Assembly: GCA_036785705.1 (NCBI GenBank) | Contig: JAWUZG010000084.1 | Coordinates: 7,313,001-7,377,000 of the forward strand | Origin: Acanthornis magna | Lineage: Eukaryota > Chordata > Aves > Passeriformes > Acanthizidae | DNA: 64,000 nucleotides | Direction: 5' to 3' | Shown: one piece after another, positions 25,116 to 36,960 of the stretch | Layout of the letters: each line of letters starts with the position of its first letter | How positions within the stretch are numbered: position 1 is the stretch's first letter | Position numbers and translations under genes: made by a program | The notes under the pieces: generated by a model | The model's database searches: none | Seen by the model: only the letters and a program-made list of their open reading frames with translations | What the model was told of the DNA's origin: nothing

Positions 25116-26339
25116 TAGGGAGTGGAAAAGAATTTTTTTTAAGTCAGTGACAATTTAATTAACAGCAAAAGTAGATTTACACTAGGTGTATTAATATGGG
25201 TGTCTTTTCTCTGTTCTGAGCATTTCTTGCAAATTTTTAGCCAAGGAACTTGAAAATTCTTTGGTAGGAATTTCAGAATATAATGGTGGGAACAGCTTTC
25301 ATCACAGTGGTTACTGCCTAGGTTTCAAACACTTCAATTAAGGTAGTGTGAAACAGGCATTGGAAAATAAAGTAATGAGAAAACCAGAATGAAAGGAAAA
25401 GTAAACCCTGCCTTGTCATTTTAATAACCAGTGCAACATACTGAAGCAGTGGAAGTGGATGCAACTGCCCAGGAAGCCCAAGGACAGACTCAATACTTGC
25501 TTTTTCCCTTCTGAAATTCGTTCTTTAACCATGTAAAATTGCCTGCCTTGGACTGAATGTTACTTTAAACCAAACCCTGACTATTTCAGTATGTCTGGGG
25601 AATGTAGTAATTGGAAGCAGATTGTAACAATTGCAAATAGCTATTCCCAGCATTTGTATCCCTGTTGTATTTGGGATCTTCATAGTACTAAAAAAGCTAG
25701 TTAACTAAAAAATGGCATGCAAGACACTGAAGAACAAAAAGTGTTCCATCTTTTTGATGATTACTATTGCTTATCTTTCTTTCTCTTGCTCCAAAAATTG
25801 TGTTTATTAAAAGTGTTAATGCTCCCTCTGCCCCAGTGGTCTTGAGCACTAGGGTAAGGCCAGGCAATTGTGCCATTGCCGTGGTGAAGATGGCAGGCAC
25901 AGCTGCTTCCTTCAAGCAAGTGAGGCCATTTCCTTGGAAAATGCAGGGAATTGGGGAATTCTGACTGCCAGCTTTCTCACCAGAATCCTTCATCATTCCC
26001 CAAATGACTTTATAGCCACATTCCTCAATTTAGCCAACCTACCATCCACAGAGGGACCAGAACAAGTAGAAAAGGCTGTTCCATATAATATAATCTTTCC
26101 TAAACTGAAAGATCCTGAAGGACTTTATCCTTGCTTCGCAGGCAGATATGTGTGGGGTTTTTTGTAGCAAAATCCCAAATTGTGGATGTGTGAGCAGAGG
26201 GGTGTGATGTGTGTAAACCCAGTCCTGGGAGGGTACCTCAGCTCAGGTTGTTACTGTGCTTGCACACATAGTTAACCTACTAACATTGAGAGTGCTTACA
26301 CATGTATTTACTCCAAGGATATTCCTTCAAATGCTATTT

Positions 26340-27062
26340 GTTGTTTGCTCTTTCTGTGCTGGGTTGGACTGTGAGCCCTCCTGCGGCTTCTGTTCGCTTA
26401 CCACTCTCTCCCCCAGAGGCAGGCCGGTGCTCATTTGCCCAGCATGGAGTTCCTGCTGAAACCTTCCAGTGGTCTTCTTTCTACTACTTTCTGCCAGTTT
26501 GCCTCACCAAATGTACCCCCAGGGTGAATATTTTTTCTTTTGGGCAGAATGCCCTGGTTTTGAGGCCTGGCCGCTCCTTCCTGGGCCTGAAGGGAGTCTG
26601 CCCTGCCCCAGAAGGTTCTGTGGAGACGCTCAAGATGTCGCTGCCTTGGGGAGGGCGCCTTGGGCACAGCGCCTTGGGCACAGCATGTGACGGACAGCAC
26701 TTCTGCAGCCCTTCTAAAGGTTAGAAGAGTTGGAAACAGCCTAGTTTTGGAGGGAAAAGCGTGCTCTGAGGAAGCGGGGGTTTGGTTTTGAGGAAACCTG
26801 TGGTCCATTGTAGGAGCGGGGTCTGATGGCGGTGGGGCTGCCTGTTGGCAGGGCAGGGATGGAGTGAGGGGATGGGCACTGAGCAGTGCCAGGAGGGGAA
26901 ACATCTGTTTGGGGACTAAAGTCTCTGTTCCCTGGCTATGGTATGCTGGTGATGGGGGATCCTCAGTTATCCTGGGAAAGGGACGAAATCTCCTGACGGC
27001 AGTCCCCCACCAGTGCTGCGTGCGCAGGGAAATGGAAATGCCCTCCAGCTCACTAAATCAAG
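26340..27062. other. GC-rich patch without a supportable gene
   Basis: Base composition rises well above the flanks for about 700 bp. Open frames of 65-157 codons overlap on both strands, a usual consequence of few AT-rich stop codons in GC-rich DNA. None shows a domain that I recognise. A 14-bp tandem duplication (26655-26682) lies within it. CpG density is modest, so this is not a clear CpG island. A diverged exon, an LTR or a regulatory element are all possible. None can be chosen from the sequence. Confidence 0.4.
26655..26684. repeat. 14-bp tandem duplication
   Basis: The unit gcgccttgggcaca is present twice back to back (26655-26668 and 26669-26682), and the first two bases of a third copy follow. 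The copies are identical, so the duplication is recent or constrained. Confidence 0.9.
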
Positions 27063-27071
27063 CTAATACTC

Positions 27072-27089
27072 TGCCACTAGATGGCCTAT
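27072..27089 (+). promoter_or_regulatory. CTCF-like binding site
   Basis: 'tgccactagatggcct' matches the well-known CTCF core CCA-C/G-C/T-AG-A/G-G/T-GGC without a mismatch in the 12-base core (ccactagatggc, 27073-27084). The base after GGC is C where A or G is preferred. CTCF binds as an insulator and loop-anchor protein. It is in forward orientation, at the edge of a GC-rich patch. A 12-base degenerate core match is suggestive only, and occupancy data would decide. Confidence 0.45.
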
Positions 27090-27659
27090 CCTTGCCACTT
27101 CTTAAAATAAGTCTTTCCATACTGATTATTCTTAAATTTTAAGCTTCTTGCCTTTTCTTTTCCTCTTCTACTATCATGTTTTTGAACTACAACCATGGAA
27201 CTGCTTCTCTGCCTTCGGCCTCAGGTAAATGGCAGCAAGTGCTGCACTGTAGGTCAGGGAGCAGGCAAGGAAAGGATTTCTTCTGGCAAAATTGTATTTT
27301 ATTCCACAGGGAGACAACATTTCTTTGCAAAAACACTCCTCTGACTTTAAAATAATACATAATAACTATAAAATTACCAAATGTCAGGTAAACAAAAAGT
27401 TATTAAGGATGACCTTATTAGTTCTATCTTCAGTTCGCAGAGTGAGGTAATTGTCAAGCCTCACTGTTATTAGGTTGAAATAATAGTTTGGGGACCATCA
27501 ACATTAAAATTTCATTATGATGGGACAAAAAGGCTCATGTATAATCAATAGTAAGAATCCATTATTATTGACTTGGAATGAATGAAGCATGAACACATTT
27601 GTGCAGATATGAACAGTTAGCAATCTTTTGAATAATAAAGAATTAACACTACACAGATA

Positions 27660-27735
27660 ATGCCATTCTGGGAATTGGACTCGAACTCAAATTGGTACAT
27701 GTCTCTTTGTTATAAAGTCAGAGCCACATCCCTGG
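27660..27735 (-). mobile_element. Degenerate tRNA-derived SINE-like fragment, minus strand
   Basis: On the minus strand, gttcgagtcc (27677-27686) matches the RNA polymerase III box B of tRNA genes, and tggctctgactt (27715-27726) resembles box A. They are about 28 bases apart, a tRNA-like distance. The flanking positions do not make good tRNA stems: the T arm pairs at only about two of five positions and the acceptor stem is poor. It is therefore not a working tRNA gene. An old tRNA-derived SINE head fits best. The family (MIR, AmnSINE, LF-SINE or another) cannot be fixed without alignment, and chance remains possible. Confidence 0.35.
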
Positions 27736-27789
27736 GTAACTTCCATTAGGCATTTTCTCAAAATACTATGTATCTACAGTTTTGTATTC

Positions 27790-28110
27790 CTCAGCTCTGG
27801 TTCATGAGGAGGTGGTCATGCGGGCCATGGTTGTGGTAGGGGCGTGCTCTGCTTGCCGTGTTTGGTGATCCTGTGGGAATAGCACTGCATTGGGACACAA
27901 TGCAGCAGGCACAGGTGGCTGGGAGCAGGTTGGAAGTGTGCTGTTGCTTTCTACCCTCATGAGCCTGGCAGAGCCTTTTCCATGAGGCAGTGCTGCTGCT
28001 TGCATCACAGGCACCAGCCTGAAATAGGTGAGGGATGGTGAATGCTGAACAGAGGAGTACAGAGCCTGTTGAAAGTGCTGGGGATGTGGCCAAAGCTGTG
28101 GTTGGGATGT
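27790..28110. other. GC-richer stretch with overlapping open frames, no supported gene
   Basis: Two long minus-strand frames of 147 and 149 codons overlap here in different phases, with a shorter plus-strand frame beside them. The predicted proteins show no signal peptide, domain or repeat that I recognise, and no convincing splice pair brackets them. Overlap of several long frames in a moderately GC-rich patch argues for chance. Confidence 0.45.
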
Positions 28111-28839
28111 ATGACATTGCCTTGTCTGTGTGCTGAGACAAGATGTTCCCAGTATGTTCTGTTCTCTCTCTCTGGGATATGTCACACTGGCAGTATTGCT
28201 GGGCTCTATTTTCCCACTGATGAGGTGAACCAAAATGCACTTCATTATGTGCTAAATCTGATGTATTTAAATTTTTTTCAACCTCACATTGAATTTCTAT
28301 GTACTAAGTGCCTTTGAAAGATGTTATTTAAAGATATTTTATTCCTCTTCCATACTAACAGCTGCCTCTCAGAATCATCTTCTGGCTGTGGTTTACCTGT
28401 TCCCTCATGCTGGCTCCCAGCTGCTCTGACATCCAAGGTACTCCGAATCTCTGTTGACTTAGATTGCAGTTTTATGGAGAATAAGGTTTGAGGGGGGGGC
28501 TCCAAACCTGCCTCTGCTATTACAGTGAAGAACCTCAAACCTGTAGTGTTAAATGTGTGTTGTGGAGTGTTCTCCAGTGCTCCAACTCCCCTGTCTTTCA
28601 AATTCCAAATCATGGAACACTCCAAGAGATTCTGACCTGCTCTGAGGCATCTCTGCTCCAAGTATCAGATGTGCAAACTTGGAAGCACTCCCTACAATTG
28701 CTGGTCCAGTCAGAGTGTGCCTAGGAACAGACTCTTATGGAAATTTGCTTTTTTCCTGTGGCTTCATTCTATAGCGTGCCCTATTTCTGATGGAATTGGG
28801 GAAGTCACCTGATGCCTTAAAAAGAAGTAAAAGGATCTT

Positions 28840-28935
28840 GTGGCTGTGGCACTTGGCAGGCTCAAGGAGACTTTCTGGGAAATCTGGGAAATAATTTTTT
28901 TCACCTGTGAAATGGGAACAATTATTTTCTTAGTC
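28840..28935 (+). mobile_element. MIR-like SINE core and tail fragment, plus strand
   Basis: 'ggctgtggcacttggcaggc' (28842-28861) resembles the MIR core string for 'gctgtgtgaccttgggcaag', and 'tcacctgtgaaatggga' (28901-28917) followed by 'acaattattt' resembles the MIR tail 'ctcatctgtaaaatgggg' plus 'ataataat'. Both similar strings occur in the right order and near the right spacing. MIR is an ancient tRNA-derived SINE known from amniotes, so a worn copy is plausible in a bird or reptile. Identity is low. Confidence 0.4.
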
Positions 28936-31900
28936 AGTGGGAGAGAGAACAATTATTTATTACTCGCATTACAATAGCACTAAGGACTGGGTAGGCTAAA
29001 TGCCCAGAAATAGAGAAAGTTATTTAATGAATTAAGTATAATTTTTTTTCAAAAGCACTCATGGTACTTTAGATGGAAGTGGAAATGAGTGGTGTATTGC
29101 AGTGGCACCTGCTTTAAGCCATTAGAGTGAGTATAATCATGAAAGAACATGAGTGTTGTTTTCTTTCAAATTCAATAACAGTGTGTTTCTTCTTCCCAAT
29201 ACTTCACTTTCAGATGCCTTTCAGGGGTAAGAAAGGAAAATAACTGAGAGACAAAGAGCAGTGCAGTGAGGCAGAGGGAAAAATCTGACCTAATCCTGGG
29301 AGAGAGGGAGGATTATACTGCCTCATTTCCAGTGTCTCCTTTTCCAAGAAAGGGTGCTAGAAGAGGGGTAAGCCCTTGACTTTCCAAGCAAGGAAGGCCA
29401 GAGAACCAAAAGTTTTAGAACATATGGAGATATATTTAATTTGGCTTAATACTCTTAGCCTGTTTGAAATGATGTGCATACCTCATTTTTTCATAACTTC
29501 TCCCTGTGAGAGGTTATGGACAACCTGAGACGTTTTCAGTGAGAAAGCCTGAGGGGAAACCTGCAAAACGGAGACACACTGAAAATTTTTGTCCTGCTGA
29601 AGGCATGAGTCTCTTCTTGTTCTTTTTAAACTTTTTTTTTTCTTGTTTTTTTTGTTGACACATGATGTAAGTCATTTTTGTTTCCTTTACTTCCCTAAGG
29701 ATGAAGAATAAGGAATAATTAGATGTGTATAAATTACTCAAAAAAGAGGCAATTTATATTACCTTTTTTGTGCTGAGTTTAATTTCTGAAACTGTTCTTG
29801 AATTTTTACTATTTTTTTAAAGTGAGAGATACATGCAGGGCACATAAAAACATTAAAAAGATTTTACAGAGCACATACCATAAATCAATGAGTAAGTTGT
29901 TCAGAACAGCACAACAATGAATATAACTGAGCATATATAAATCTAGGGAGAAGGAAACCTTTTTTTCTCATCTTGTCAGGTCTCCTGCTGATTTATAAAA
30001 TAGGTGAGTAGCCAGCAAAATCATCAAAGAGTGCCCAGAAATTATACAGTGATCTAAAAATACAATACTATTGTATTCACAACACAGAGTATTCATCACT
30101 GATATGGTTCCATAATTATAATTGTTGAACATGAGTTCTCTATACCAGATCTGATATTTTATTAGAGTGATTGATCACTGCAAAATTTGTCTACAGAGAA
30201 AAATCCTATTTTTCTCCAGTGAATTGCATCAACCTATTTTCCTTTTAGTGCTAGAACTAGTTTCAAGTACTCTGTTTCAAAGCTGACTTTTCAGCATAAC
30301 TAAGTTTTCCTTTAAGTTGAAAATTTAAAGACCAAGTCTTTCAAAATCTCTTTATACCTAAAACTAGAAAATACTATATGTTATAAAACTTACAGATCTT
30401 GTCGTCTTCTTCTTTTGGAAGCACAGCTTCTCTGCTGTTCTGCTTGGGTTCCTTTTGTTTTCTGTGTTCCTATTTGTTTCCATTTGTATGCAAAAGTTCT
30501 TCTGATACCATACGTGTAGTATCTGGGAAGGGACTTGATATACTTGAATTCTTTTCATGGGAAAAATATTTCAGTTCTGCCTTTCTTGCAATCTATTCCT
30601 GAAACTTTGAGGCGAATGATAAAGGTATAGTGCTTTCTATAATAAGTAATATTTCAAGGAAAAGCATTTACTTACGGGTCATAATTGTTTTTAAGTAGTA
30701 CTTATAAGGGGAAAATGCAGTGCAATTTACAGTAGTTGAAACCAACCTTGAGAATACTTCATGCTCATAAACTGCATTTCCCTTTAAACTGTTACAAATA
30801 CCCAAGAGACTGTGAATTTGCATACATGCATTTTAAAACCTGCATTTTTTTTCCTTTTCTTGTGTGTGCATCACGACTTTTTCCTTGCTGAATTGCTGCC
30901 TCATGTCTTTGGCCTTGTTTTTATTGCTGCAGTGTCCCTGCCACAAAATATTTGCAAGTATGGGCAAGGTCTAATTTTATTGCTCCTCCTTCTTAACCAG
31001 TTGGAGAGCACATAATGCTGCTGAAGAGACATAAACAGAACTTTTGCTTCTATTAAGGTTATGAGCATGTCTGAACTCAGTTGAAGCCCTTTTTGTATGA
31101 CCTCCCCAGTAATGCAGCCTGTTGGATTAGAGAGAAGGATTTCTTCTCCTTAGTAATAAAGTAACCTACTCACAGAACTGTTGGTACTGCTATTTCTGCT
31201 TCTGGATAGAAGCCAGAATAATGCCTGAAGTGTAAGTTGTTACTTTTTGGTGGTTTTCTTTGTATCAGGTGAGAGAAGTAAGTTTACCAGTTTTATGTGG
31301 TGGAGCAGCCTTCATATTCAGAACAAATAATGGCCTTGCGTGTGTTTCTCCCAGCTGGTGTCCAAATCCAGACAAAACCAGTTGGCTTGTCCAGCTGACT
31401 CTTTCTAGGATAATTCACATAATGACTCTTGTCATTAAAAGGAGATGGGGCAATTGTATACATTTAGTCTTAGTCTGTACAAATGGTTCTAAAGGTTTTG
31501 TAGTCGCTCCAGTCAAGTTGGCACATTTGATGTCTATCAAAAGAATGAGAGGTGTGAGCCATTGAGAAATGAGTCTCATCTTTGAAACAAATCTGTTTGA
31601 TTTTTTTTTTGAGTGCAAAAAGCATCTTAAAAAATTTAACTTCTGTTTCTTTGTCACTTTTATAACTCTAAAATGCTAGACAAGTGTTCTTGAACTTCAG
31701 TAAAACTCTGTGAATTTTACTGAATTTTGAGTGGTGGAAGGAAGATTCTGAAGAGAAATACTTCTGCTCACATCAGCTTCCAAAAATTTTGGTCCTCGTT
31801 TAAGCCTGCTCCAGTCCAGATCTGGCAGATGGACTGGAGGTCTCTTGGCATCTGATATTAAACTTAATTTAATTTCTACCACTGTAAAAATTTTCTGAGA

Positions 31901-32639
31901 AAACTATTTCACTTGGCTGCTTTCCCTTCTGCTGTTAGAGAGAGCAGGTGATTGTGAGACCTTGACTTTAGTTAGGACCTAGGTCTGGACTTCAAAAACG
32001 TGGGATGGAGGGAGGGGAAATGTCAAAGCTGAGCTTGCCCCAGCGCATTTTGATTGCTGGGAATATTGCTAGCCAGACCTTTTTTTTTTTTTTTGTTTAT
32101 ACAGGCTTGCCTTACCTAAAATGTATGTAATTCTGTAGCAAGTTCTTAGAATAGTGGAGTCTCATAAACATTTCAATTTTTACATCTTTTGGTTACAATT
32201 CAATGACAAATAATTCTGCCTGTCATAGGTAACTATTTTCCCTGTGATGTTTGAACTTCCATTATGACACTCATTATATCATGTGATCTGGAGAGTTCTT
32301 TGTAATTACATTTTGACAAATACACATTTCATGTTCATGACATTATACAAAATAACTTGCCTTTGTTTAACTCTTCAGCTTCTGCCTTATTTTTATTTCA
32401 CTGCAGCAGGATTTGACTATTCCTCAGCAGCTTTCTTTTTAGGGAATATATGTATGCAAGCCACAGGAAAAGAGTGCAGTTTTGTACATTATGTGTTCTT
32501 TTTTTTTTAATATAAACAGATCAGTCTTTGTGGTTTCATTAAAATAGTCAGGAAAAGCATGAATAGGTAAAATTGTACCATATAATAATTTAGGTCCAAC
32601 TATAAGTTTGTATAGGGTTGTAGTGGGGGAGGGATTAAT
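28936..32639. other. Unique AT-rich non-coding DNA
   Basis: No gene, RNA gene or recognised repeat apart from short T runs (16 T at 32079-32094). A 101-codon plus-strand frame at 31260-31565 overlaps an 80-codon minus-strand frame. Neither is recognisable, and no splice context supports them. Confidence 0.55.
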
Positions 32640-32691
32640 GAGTAGACTTGACAATCTCAGGCCTTTTCCAATCTAAATGATTCTGTGATCA
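32640..32691 (+). mobile_element. Short CR1 LINE 3' tail, plus strand
   Basis: 'tagacttgacaatctcagg' followed by 'ccttttccaatctaaatga' and 'ttctgtgat' matches the last ~50 bp of CR1, ending in one degenerate terminal octamer. It is very similar to the fragment at 46092-46146, suggesting the same CR1 subfamily. Upstream sequence cannot be aligned, so the insertion is severely 5'-truncated. Confidence 0.75.
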
Positions 32692-35600
32692 GAACCTCCT
32701 CTTTACATATCAGTTCTATTCAAGCAAACCACTGTGAGTGGAGTTTGTGTGTTTTAAGCGTGAAAGATTCCCATTGATTGAGGTAGGTCTCATGTAGAAT
32801 CTGCTGAAGCTTACCTGGTGGTTGGCCATCTCTCGAGATTGCTGGACAGTAAAGTTTGTATTCTGTATTTAATCTTTGGAGAATTAAAATGAGTTTATTC
32901 CTCAGCTGAGCACAAGGATAGATAAAACCCTGTATGAGCAGCATCCCTTAATTCCTTATAAAAGAAGAGGTGAAATAGTGCAAGTTGCCTCTAGTATTCA
33001 GTGTTGTTTCCTAGCATTTTTGCTCATCCAGATCTGTTGAATTGTTCTATGACTGGTGAGGATTCACATAATGTTTCTCCCCCATTTTTTTGGCAGGAAA
33101 ATATTGTTGTGGCTTCTCCACTTCTAGATTTTAAGGTTGTCCCTTTGTTTTCGGTGATTGCTTTCCACTCTGCAGATCATTCACAAATGAGGCCTGATAC
33201 CTCTGTGCTGACAATGTATGAGCAATTCTTATGTTCAATACCCTGTGTTCAGTTTTGAAATCTGTCTTTGTTCCCACAGAATCGTTTCACACAGCTCTGT
33301 CCATTAACAGTAGACCACATTGTATCATATTTATTTTAAAAACCATGGGAATATTGTTATCCAAACTAGCAAAATTGGAATACATTCAATCCAAAGAGAT
33401 TTTCCATTCTGCATTCAAGGCATCAAAATTTTTCTTCCATCAAAACATAACAATTGTAATGAATGATATCATAATACTGAGAACAGCTTAAGAGCTTCCA
33501 CTTTAAAACTGTAATGGGCCATGCAGACAGAGGAGAAAAAAAGGCTAAAAGCATAAATTGAAGATAATCAATGTGAATAGACCTTACCCATTGTGCAGTT
33601 TGAATAGGATAAGCACATATTATCTGGCATAATTGGTTCATGTGATTTTCTAATTGAAGAGAAGAAGTAATTAGAGCCTAATTGAAGCAAAGTAACACAA
33701 TGTCTGTCAGCATTTCTGCTTCTACCACACATTATATTATTACCTGTCATCTGTTACTTTAGTGGGAGTGAAAAAATGAGGGAAAAACACCACTCTAAAG
33801 CCTTTGGAGTTTACTTTACCAAAGCAAAGGTACAGATAAAAGACACTAAATAAAAGCAAATAGAGCTGACAATAACTGGGTACGCTCATGGATGCTTCTA
33901 AACTAGGAATGTTCAGCTTGCCTAATTAAGAAATTAATTGCATTTGGTACAATGATATTATAAACTCAGTCTTATTAAATATTAGGAAGAAGAATGTTTA
34001 AAACTTGTTTGACTTGATTCAGGGCTCTGTGCTTTCTGCTTTACATTTCTAAGTAAAGAACTTTGCAGTGACAAATAAAATGGCTTCTATTTTTGGCAAA
34101 ATGGTGGAAAACATCTTTGCAGCCCTTTCTGCTGAATTTTTTTTTCTATGAACTACATTATTCCAAAACTGTCTAACATGAGAAGACCAATTGCTCTCAG
34201 TGCAGAAAACAGAATGTACTTGGAAGTTGTTTGAGAGATGCTTTGAATAAAATGAGAGAGGAAGTTGCAGGATATTCTCTGTCTTGGGAACAGAAATATG
34301 TTTTAAGTATTTTTAATTCCCAGAAGAGATAAAAGAGCCTGGATGATGAATTAGTTTTTATCAGTCTACACCCATAAATTCAGGTGTAACTTGAAAACAA
34401 GTTTCTTGAGGCAATGTGCAGTTGTTCTTATTAAGGAAATGTGACACCTAAATGGAATAAGAGGCTACATTAAGTAAAGATGGAATAATATTTTTGGTAA
34501 AGAAGTTGCAACTAATCTCCTCTCCCCTTGTTACTATTATGTATTTAGTGTTGAGTCACTGCCAGTGGAACATTGTAGTGAAAATTAGAGGTCAATCACC
34601 TTCATATTGAAAGGCCACTCAGGTTTCTTGTTGGTCATCCTGACATTAGTCATTAATCTATAATGTTAATAACAGACCTGAAAACTTTTTGGTGGAAGCA
34701 CTGAGAACAAACCAGCTAACCATGATTAGAGCAAAGCAGTCAGTTCATAGCCAGCAAGTTCAGGAAGGAACACTTGGGCATCTTTAGGAAGATAGAATCC
34801 AGAACAGCTAGAGACCAGAAGGGAAGAGGGATTGCTAAAAGGATTTTTAAAGCTTTAGTCTTTGAGGAACCTAAATTGATTAAATTGAGTTGAAGTGAGT
34901 TTTGGTTTTTGTCCTGGTGCTGTTTGAGTTTCAAATAAGACATTTCCTAGTATAAACATGTTGCTGGTGAAAACCATGTTAATCCTGCCTTGGTGCTGGG
35001 TAGGTTTGAAAAATTAAACTTTATTGAGGACAGTCAGAGATTATGGAGGAAGGTCTGAGTAGCAAAAATGGGTGAAGGTTTGAAGCCTTATATACTACTT
35101 TAGAATATAAAGAATGAGATGCTTTTGCTTGGAGCTAGGCAGGCAAATAAAACAATGATTTGTTAAAAAAAGAAATTAAAATTCTCACCTAGTTTTTTTG
35201 TTGTTATTCCTTAAAATTATTGCTCTTTCTTGATGAAATCTGAGGCAATTCCTAGCTCTGCTTATGCCCTTAAAAGAATAATTTTTATGGAACTGGTTTG
35301 TGGAGTACCGTTTATATTTGTTCTCCGTGGTCACAATGTGCTGGACAGATGTCTAATATGTCCTGGAAAGGCTAGAAAGACATGGCCCATAGACGTTGTC
35401 CTTAGTTTAGTGTTTTCTGTTGGGGATTCTGACATTAAAACAAAGATATCATGGGCAATGAAGGAGAATAATAGTCTGATAATGAGTAAAAGCCAGAGCT
35501 GCATAAATTGATTATACCTGAAGCTTTGCCTGCCAAATTCCTTAGGCCAAGGAAGATATGTTCATTTGGGAAAGCTGGCATAATATTCTTTCCTTGTGTT

Positions 35601-36479
35601 TGAATTTGGTTCACTTCCCATGAGAGGAAAGATTTAAGTCAGGTTCTCTAAACTCTTGGACAAACTTTGAGTTTAAATTTGGAACTAAAATTTCAAGAGG
35701 TTTGTGGCTCATAATGCTCCTTTCACAACACAGCATCCAGAGTCTTCCATCATTGCCATCAGGGCTACCTTTTAGTTTTTCACACATATGTCACTTTCCC
35801 ATTTTCTGATGTGACATTTTGGGTAGAATCTGTTATCCTCCCATCTGCTGTTGACCACCACTGGGGCCAGGCTCATACCTGAATGTCATTTACTGTTCTG
35901 AAATACATGATTAACAGTGAGGCTGTAAAAATGCTTTGCTACATTATGTTGCTTTTTTTCATAGAGGTGAGAACAGATTACATTTTTAAAATAAGACACT
36001 TCATGTGAAAGTAGATATTAAAATAGTAATGCCTCCAGATGCTAGCACTGTCAGAGATGCATCCATTCCATTTATCAGTCCTTTAACATGAGGGCTTTTT
36101 TCTCCTGTGTTGAGTAAATGTGGTGCACTTTGTCTGCATGGATAAAAATTGAATGTAATGACATGCTTTGCACAAGCTGGTGAATACAAAGGAATTAAAT
36201 CTGTCACCTGGCTGGGTGGAAATTCCCAGTGTGAGAGGCTCCAGCACTGAGCAGAACACCTGACTCTTGTATCACCTCCCGTTTGCTCTGATGGAAGGCA
36301 TATGTTAGCAGGTGAGTGTGGGACATGAGCTTCCCAACCTGGCCAGCAAACACATCTTACCAGCCTATATCAATTAGCCCTCTCCTGCCTGCCTGCCCCC
36401 TCCCCACTGATATGCAGGGCACAGAACCTCCCTAAGGACCCAGGAGTTGCAACCATCTCTGACAACCAGCATTGGGGAG

Positions 36480-36960
36480 GTAGGGATGAGCTCTGCAGGC
36501 TCACTGCTTTCCCTCGGCTTGTATTAAGCTTATGCTACTGTATCTTCCCTTCTGTTGATTAAATTAATTTGATTAAGCCTAGCACATATGACTGTGCACT
36601 ACAATCATATATCCTGGCTGATTGTAATGCCAATATGTATGTAGTTAAATTCCCTTTTGCTTTACTTAAGCAGTGTGAAACTTTGACTGGGTTCTATCTT
36701 TAATAGCTCTGCAATTTATGTTCATTGACAACGGATGCAAAACAGAATGAAATTCAAATTGTAGTGAGCAGCCCCTCTCAATCTCTGTGCTTAATTAAAT
36801 GGTTCTCCTCAGGAGCACTAAATATGAAAAACTTGTTAGCACAGGAGATGAGGCTACCAATGTATTATGTAGGCTGTGCACACTGCAACTGAACTTCTGA
36901 TCTTTGTGTACAGTCTTCTTTCTGTTTGACAATGCATGTCAGTAAGTTTTTACCACCAAT
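36480..36960. promoter_or_regulatory. Candidate enhancer-like AT-rich block
   Basis: Unique sequence with closely spaced homeodomain-type cores, such as 'ttgattaaattaatttgatt' (about 36555-36574) and 'gtgcttaattaaatgg' near 36787-36802, a polypurine-free balanced composition and no repeat text. No open frame of note crosses it. The look is that of a conserved non-coding element, but this is a judgement by eye and the limits are approximate. Confidence 0.25.

Larger units (their letters stand above)
19725..26339. other. Unique non-coding DNA with low-complexity G/T tracts
   Basis: No gene could be supported. The open frames at 22656-23113 and 24813-25118 fall in unrelated unique or G/T-rich sequence and show no domain. 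Separately listed contents are a candidate regulatory block with a 19-bp palindrome (23100-23560), two G/T-rich low-complexity tracts (24100-24240 and 24992-25115) and a 14-bp inverted repeat (24698-24757). Confidence 0.55.

Noticed and set aside
26302..26904. Overlapping frames of 140 (plus) and 157 (minus) codons in a GC-rich patch.
   Set aside because: Composition explains them. There is no family resemblance and no consistent splice sites.
27660..27735. A functional tRNA gene on the minus strand.
   Set aside because: Box A and B strings are present, but the T arm and acceptor stem do not pair well and there is no normal anticodon arm. A degenerate SINE-like piece was listed in its place.
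27791..28245. Two overlapping minus-strand frames of 147 and 149 codons.
   Set aside because: They are in different phases of the same strand, neither has a recognisable domain, and no splice or promoter context supports either.
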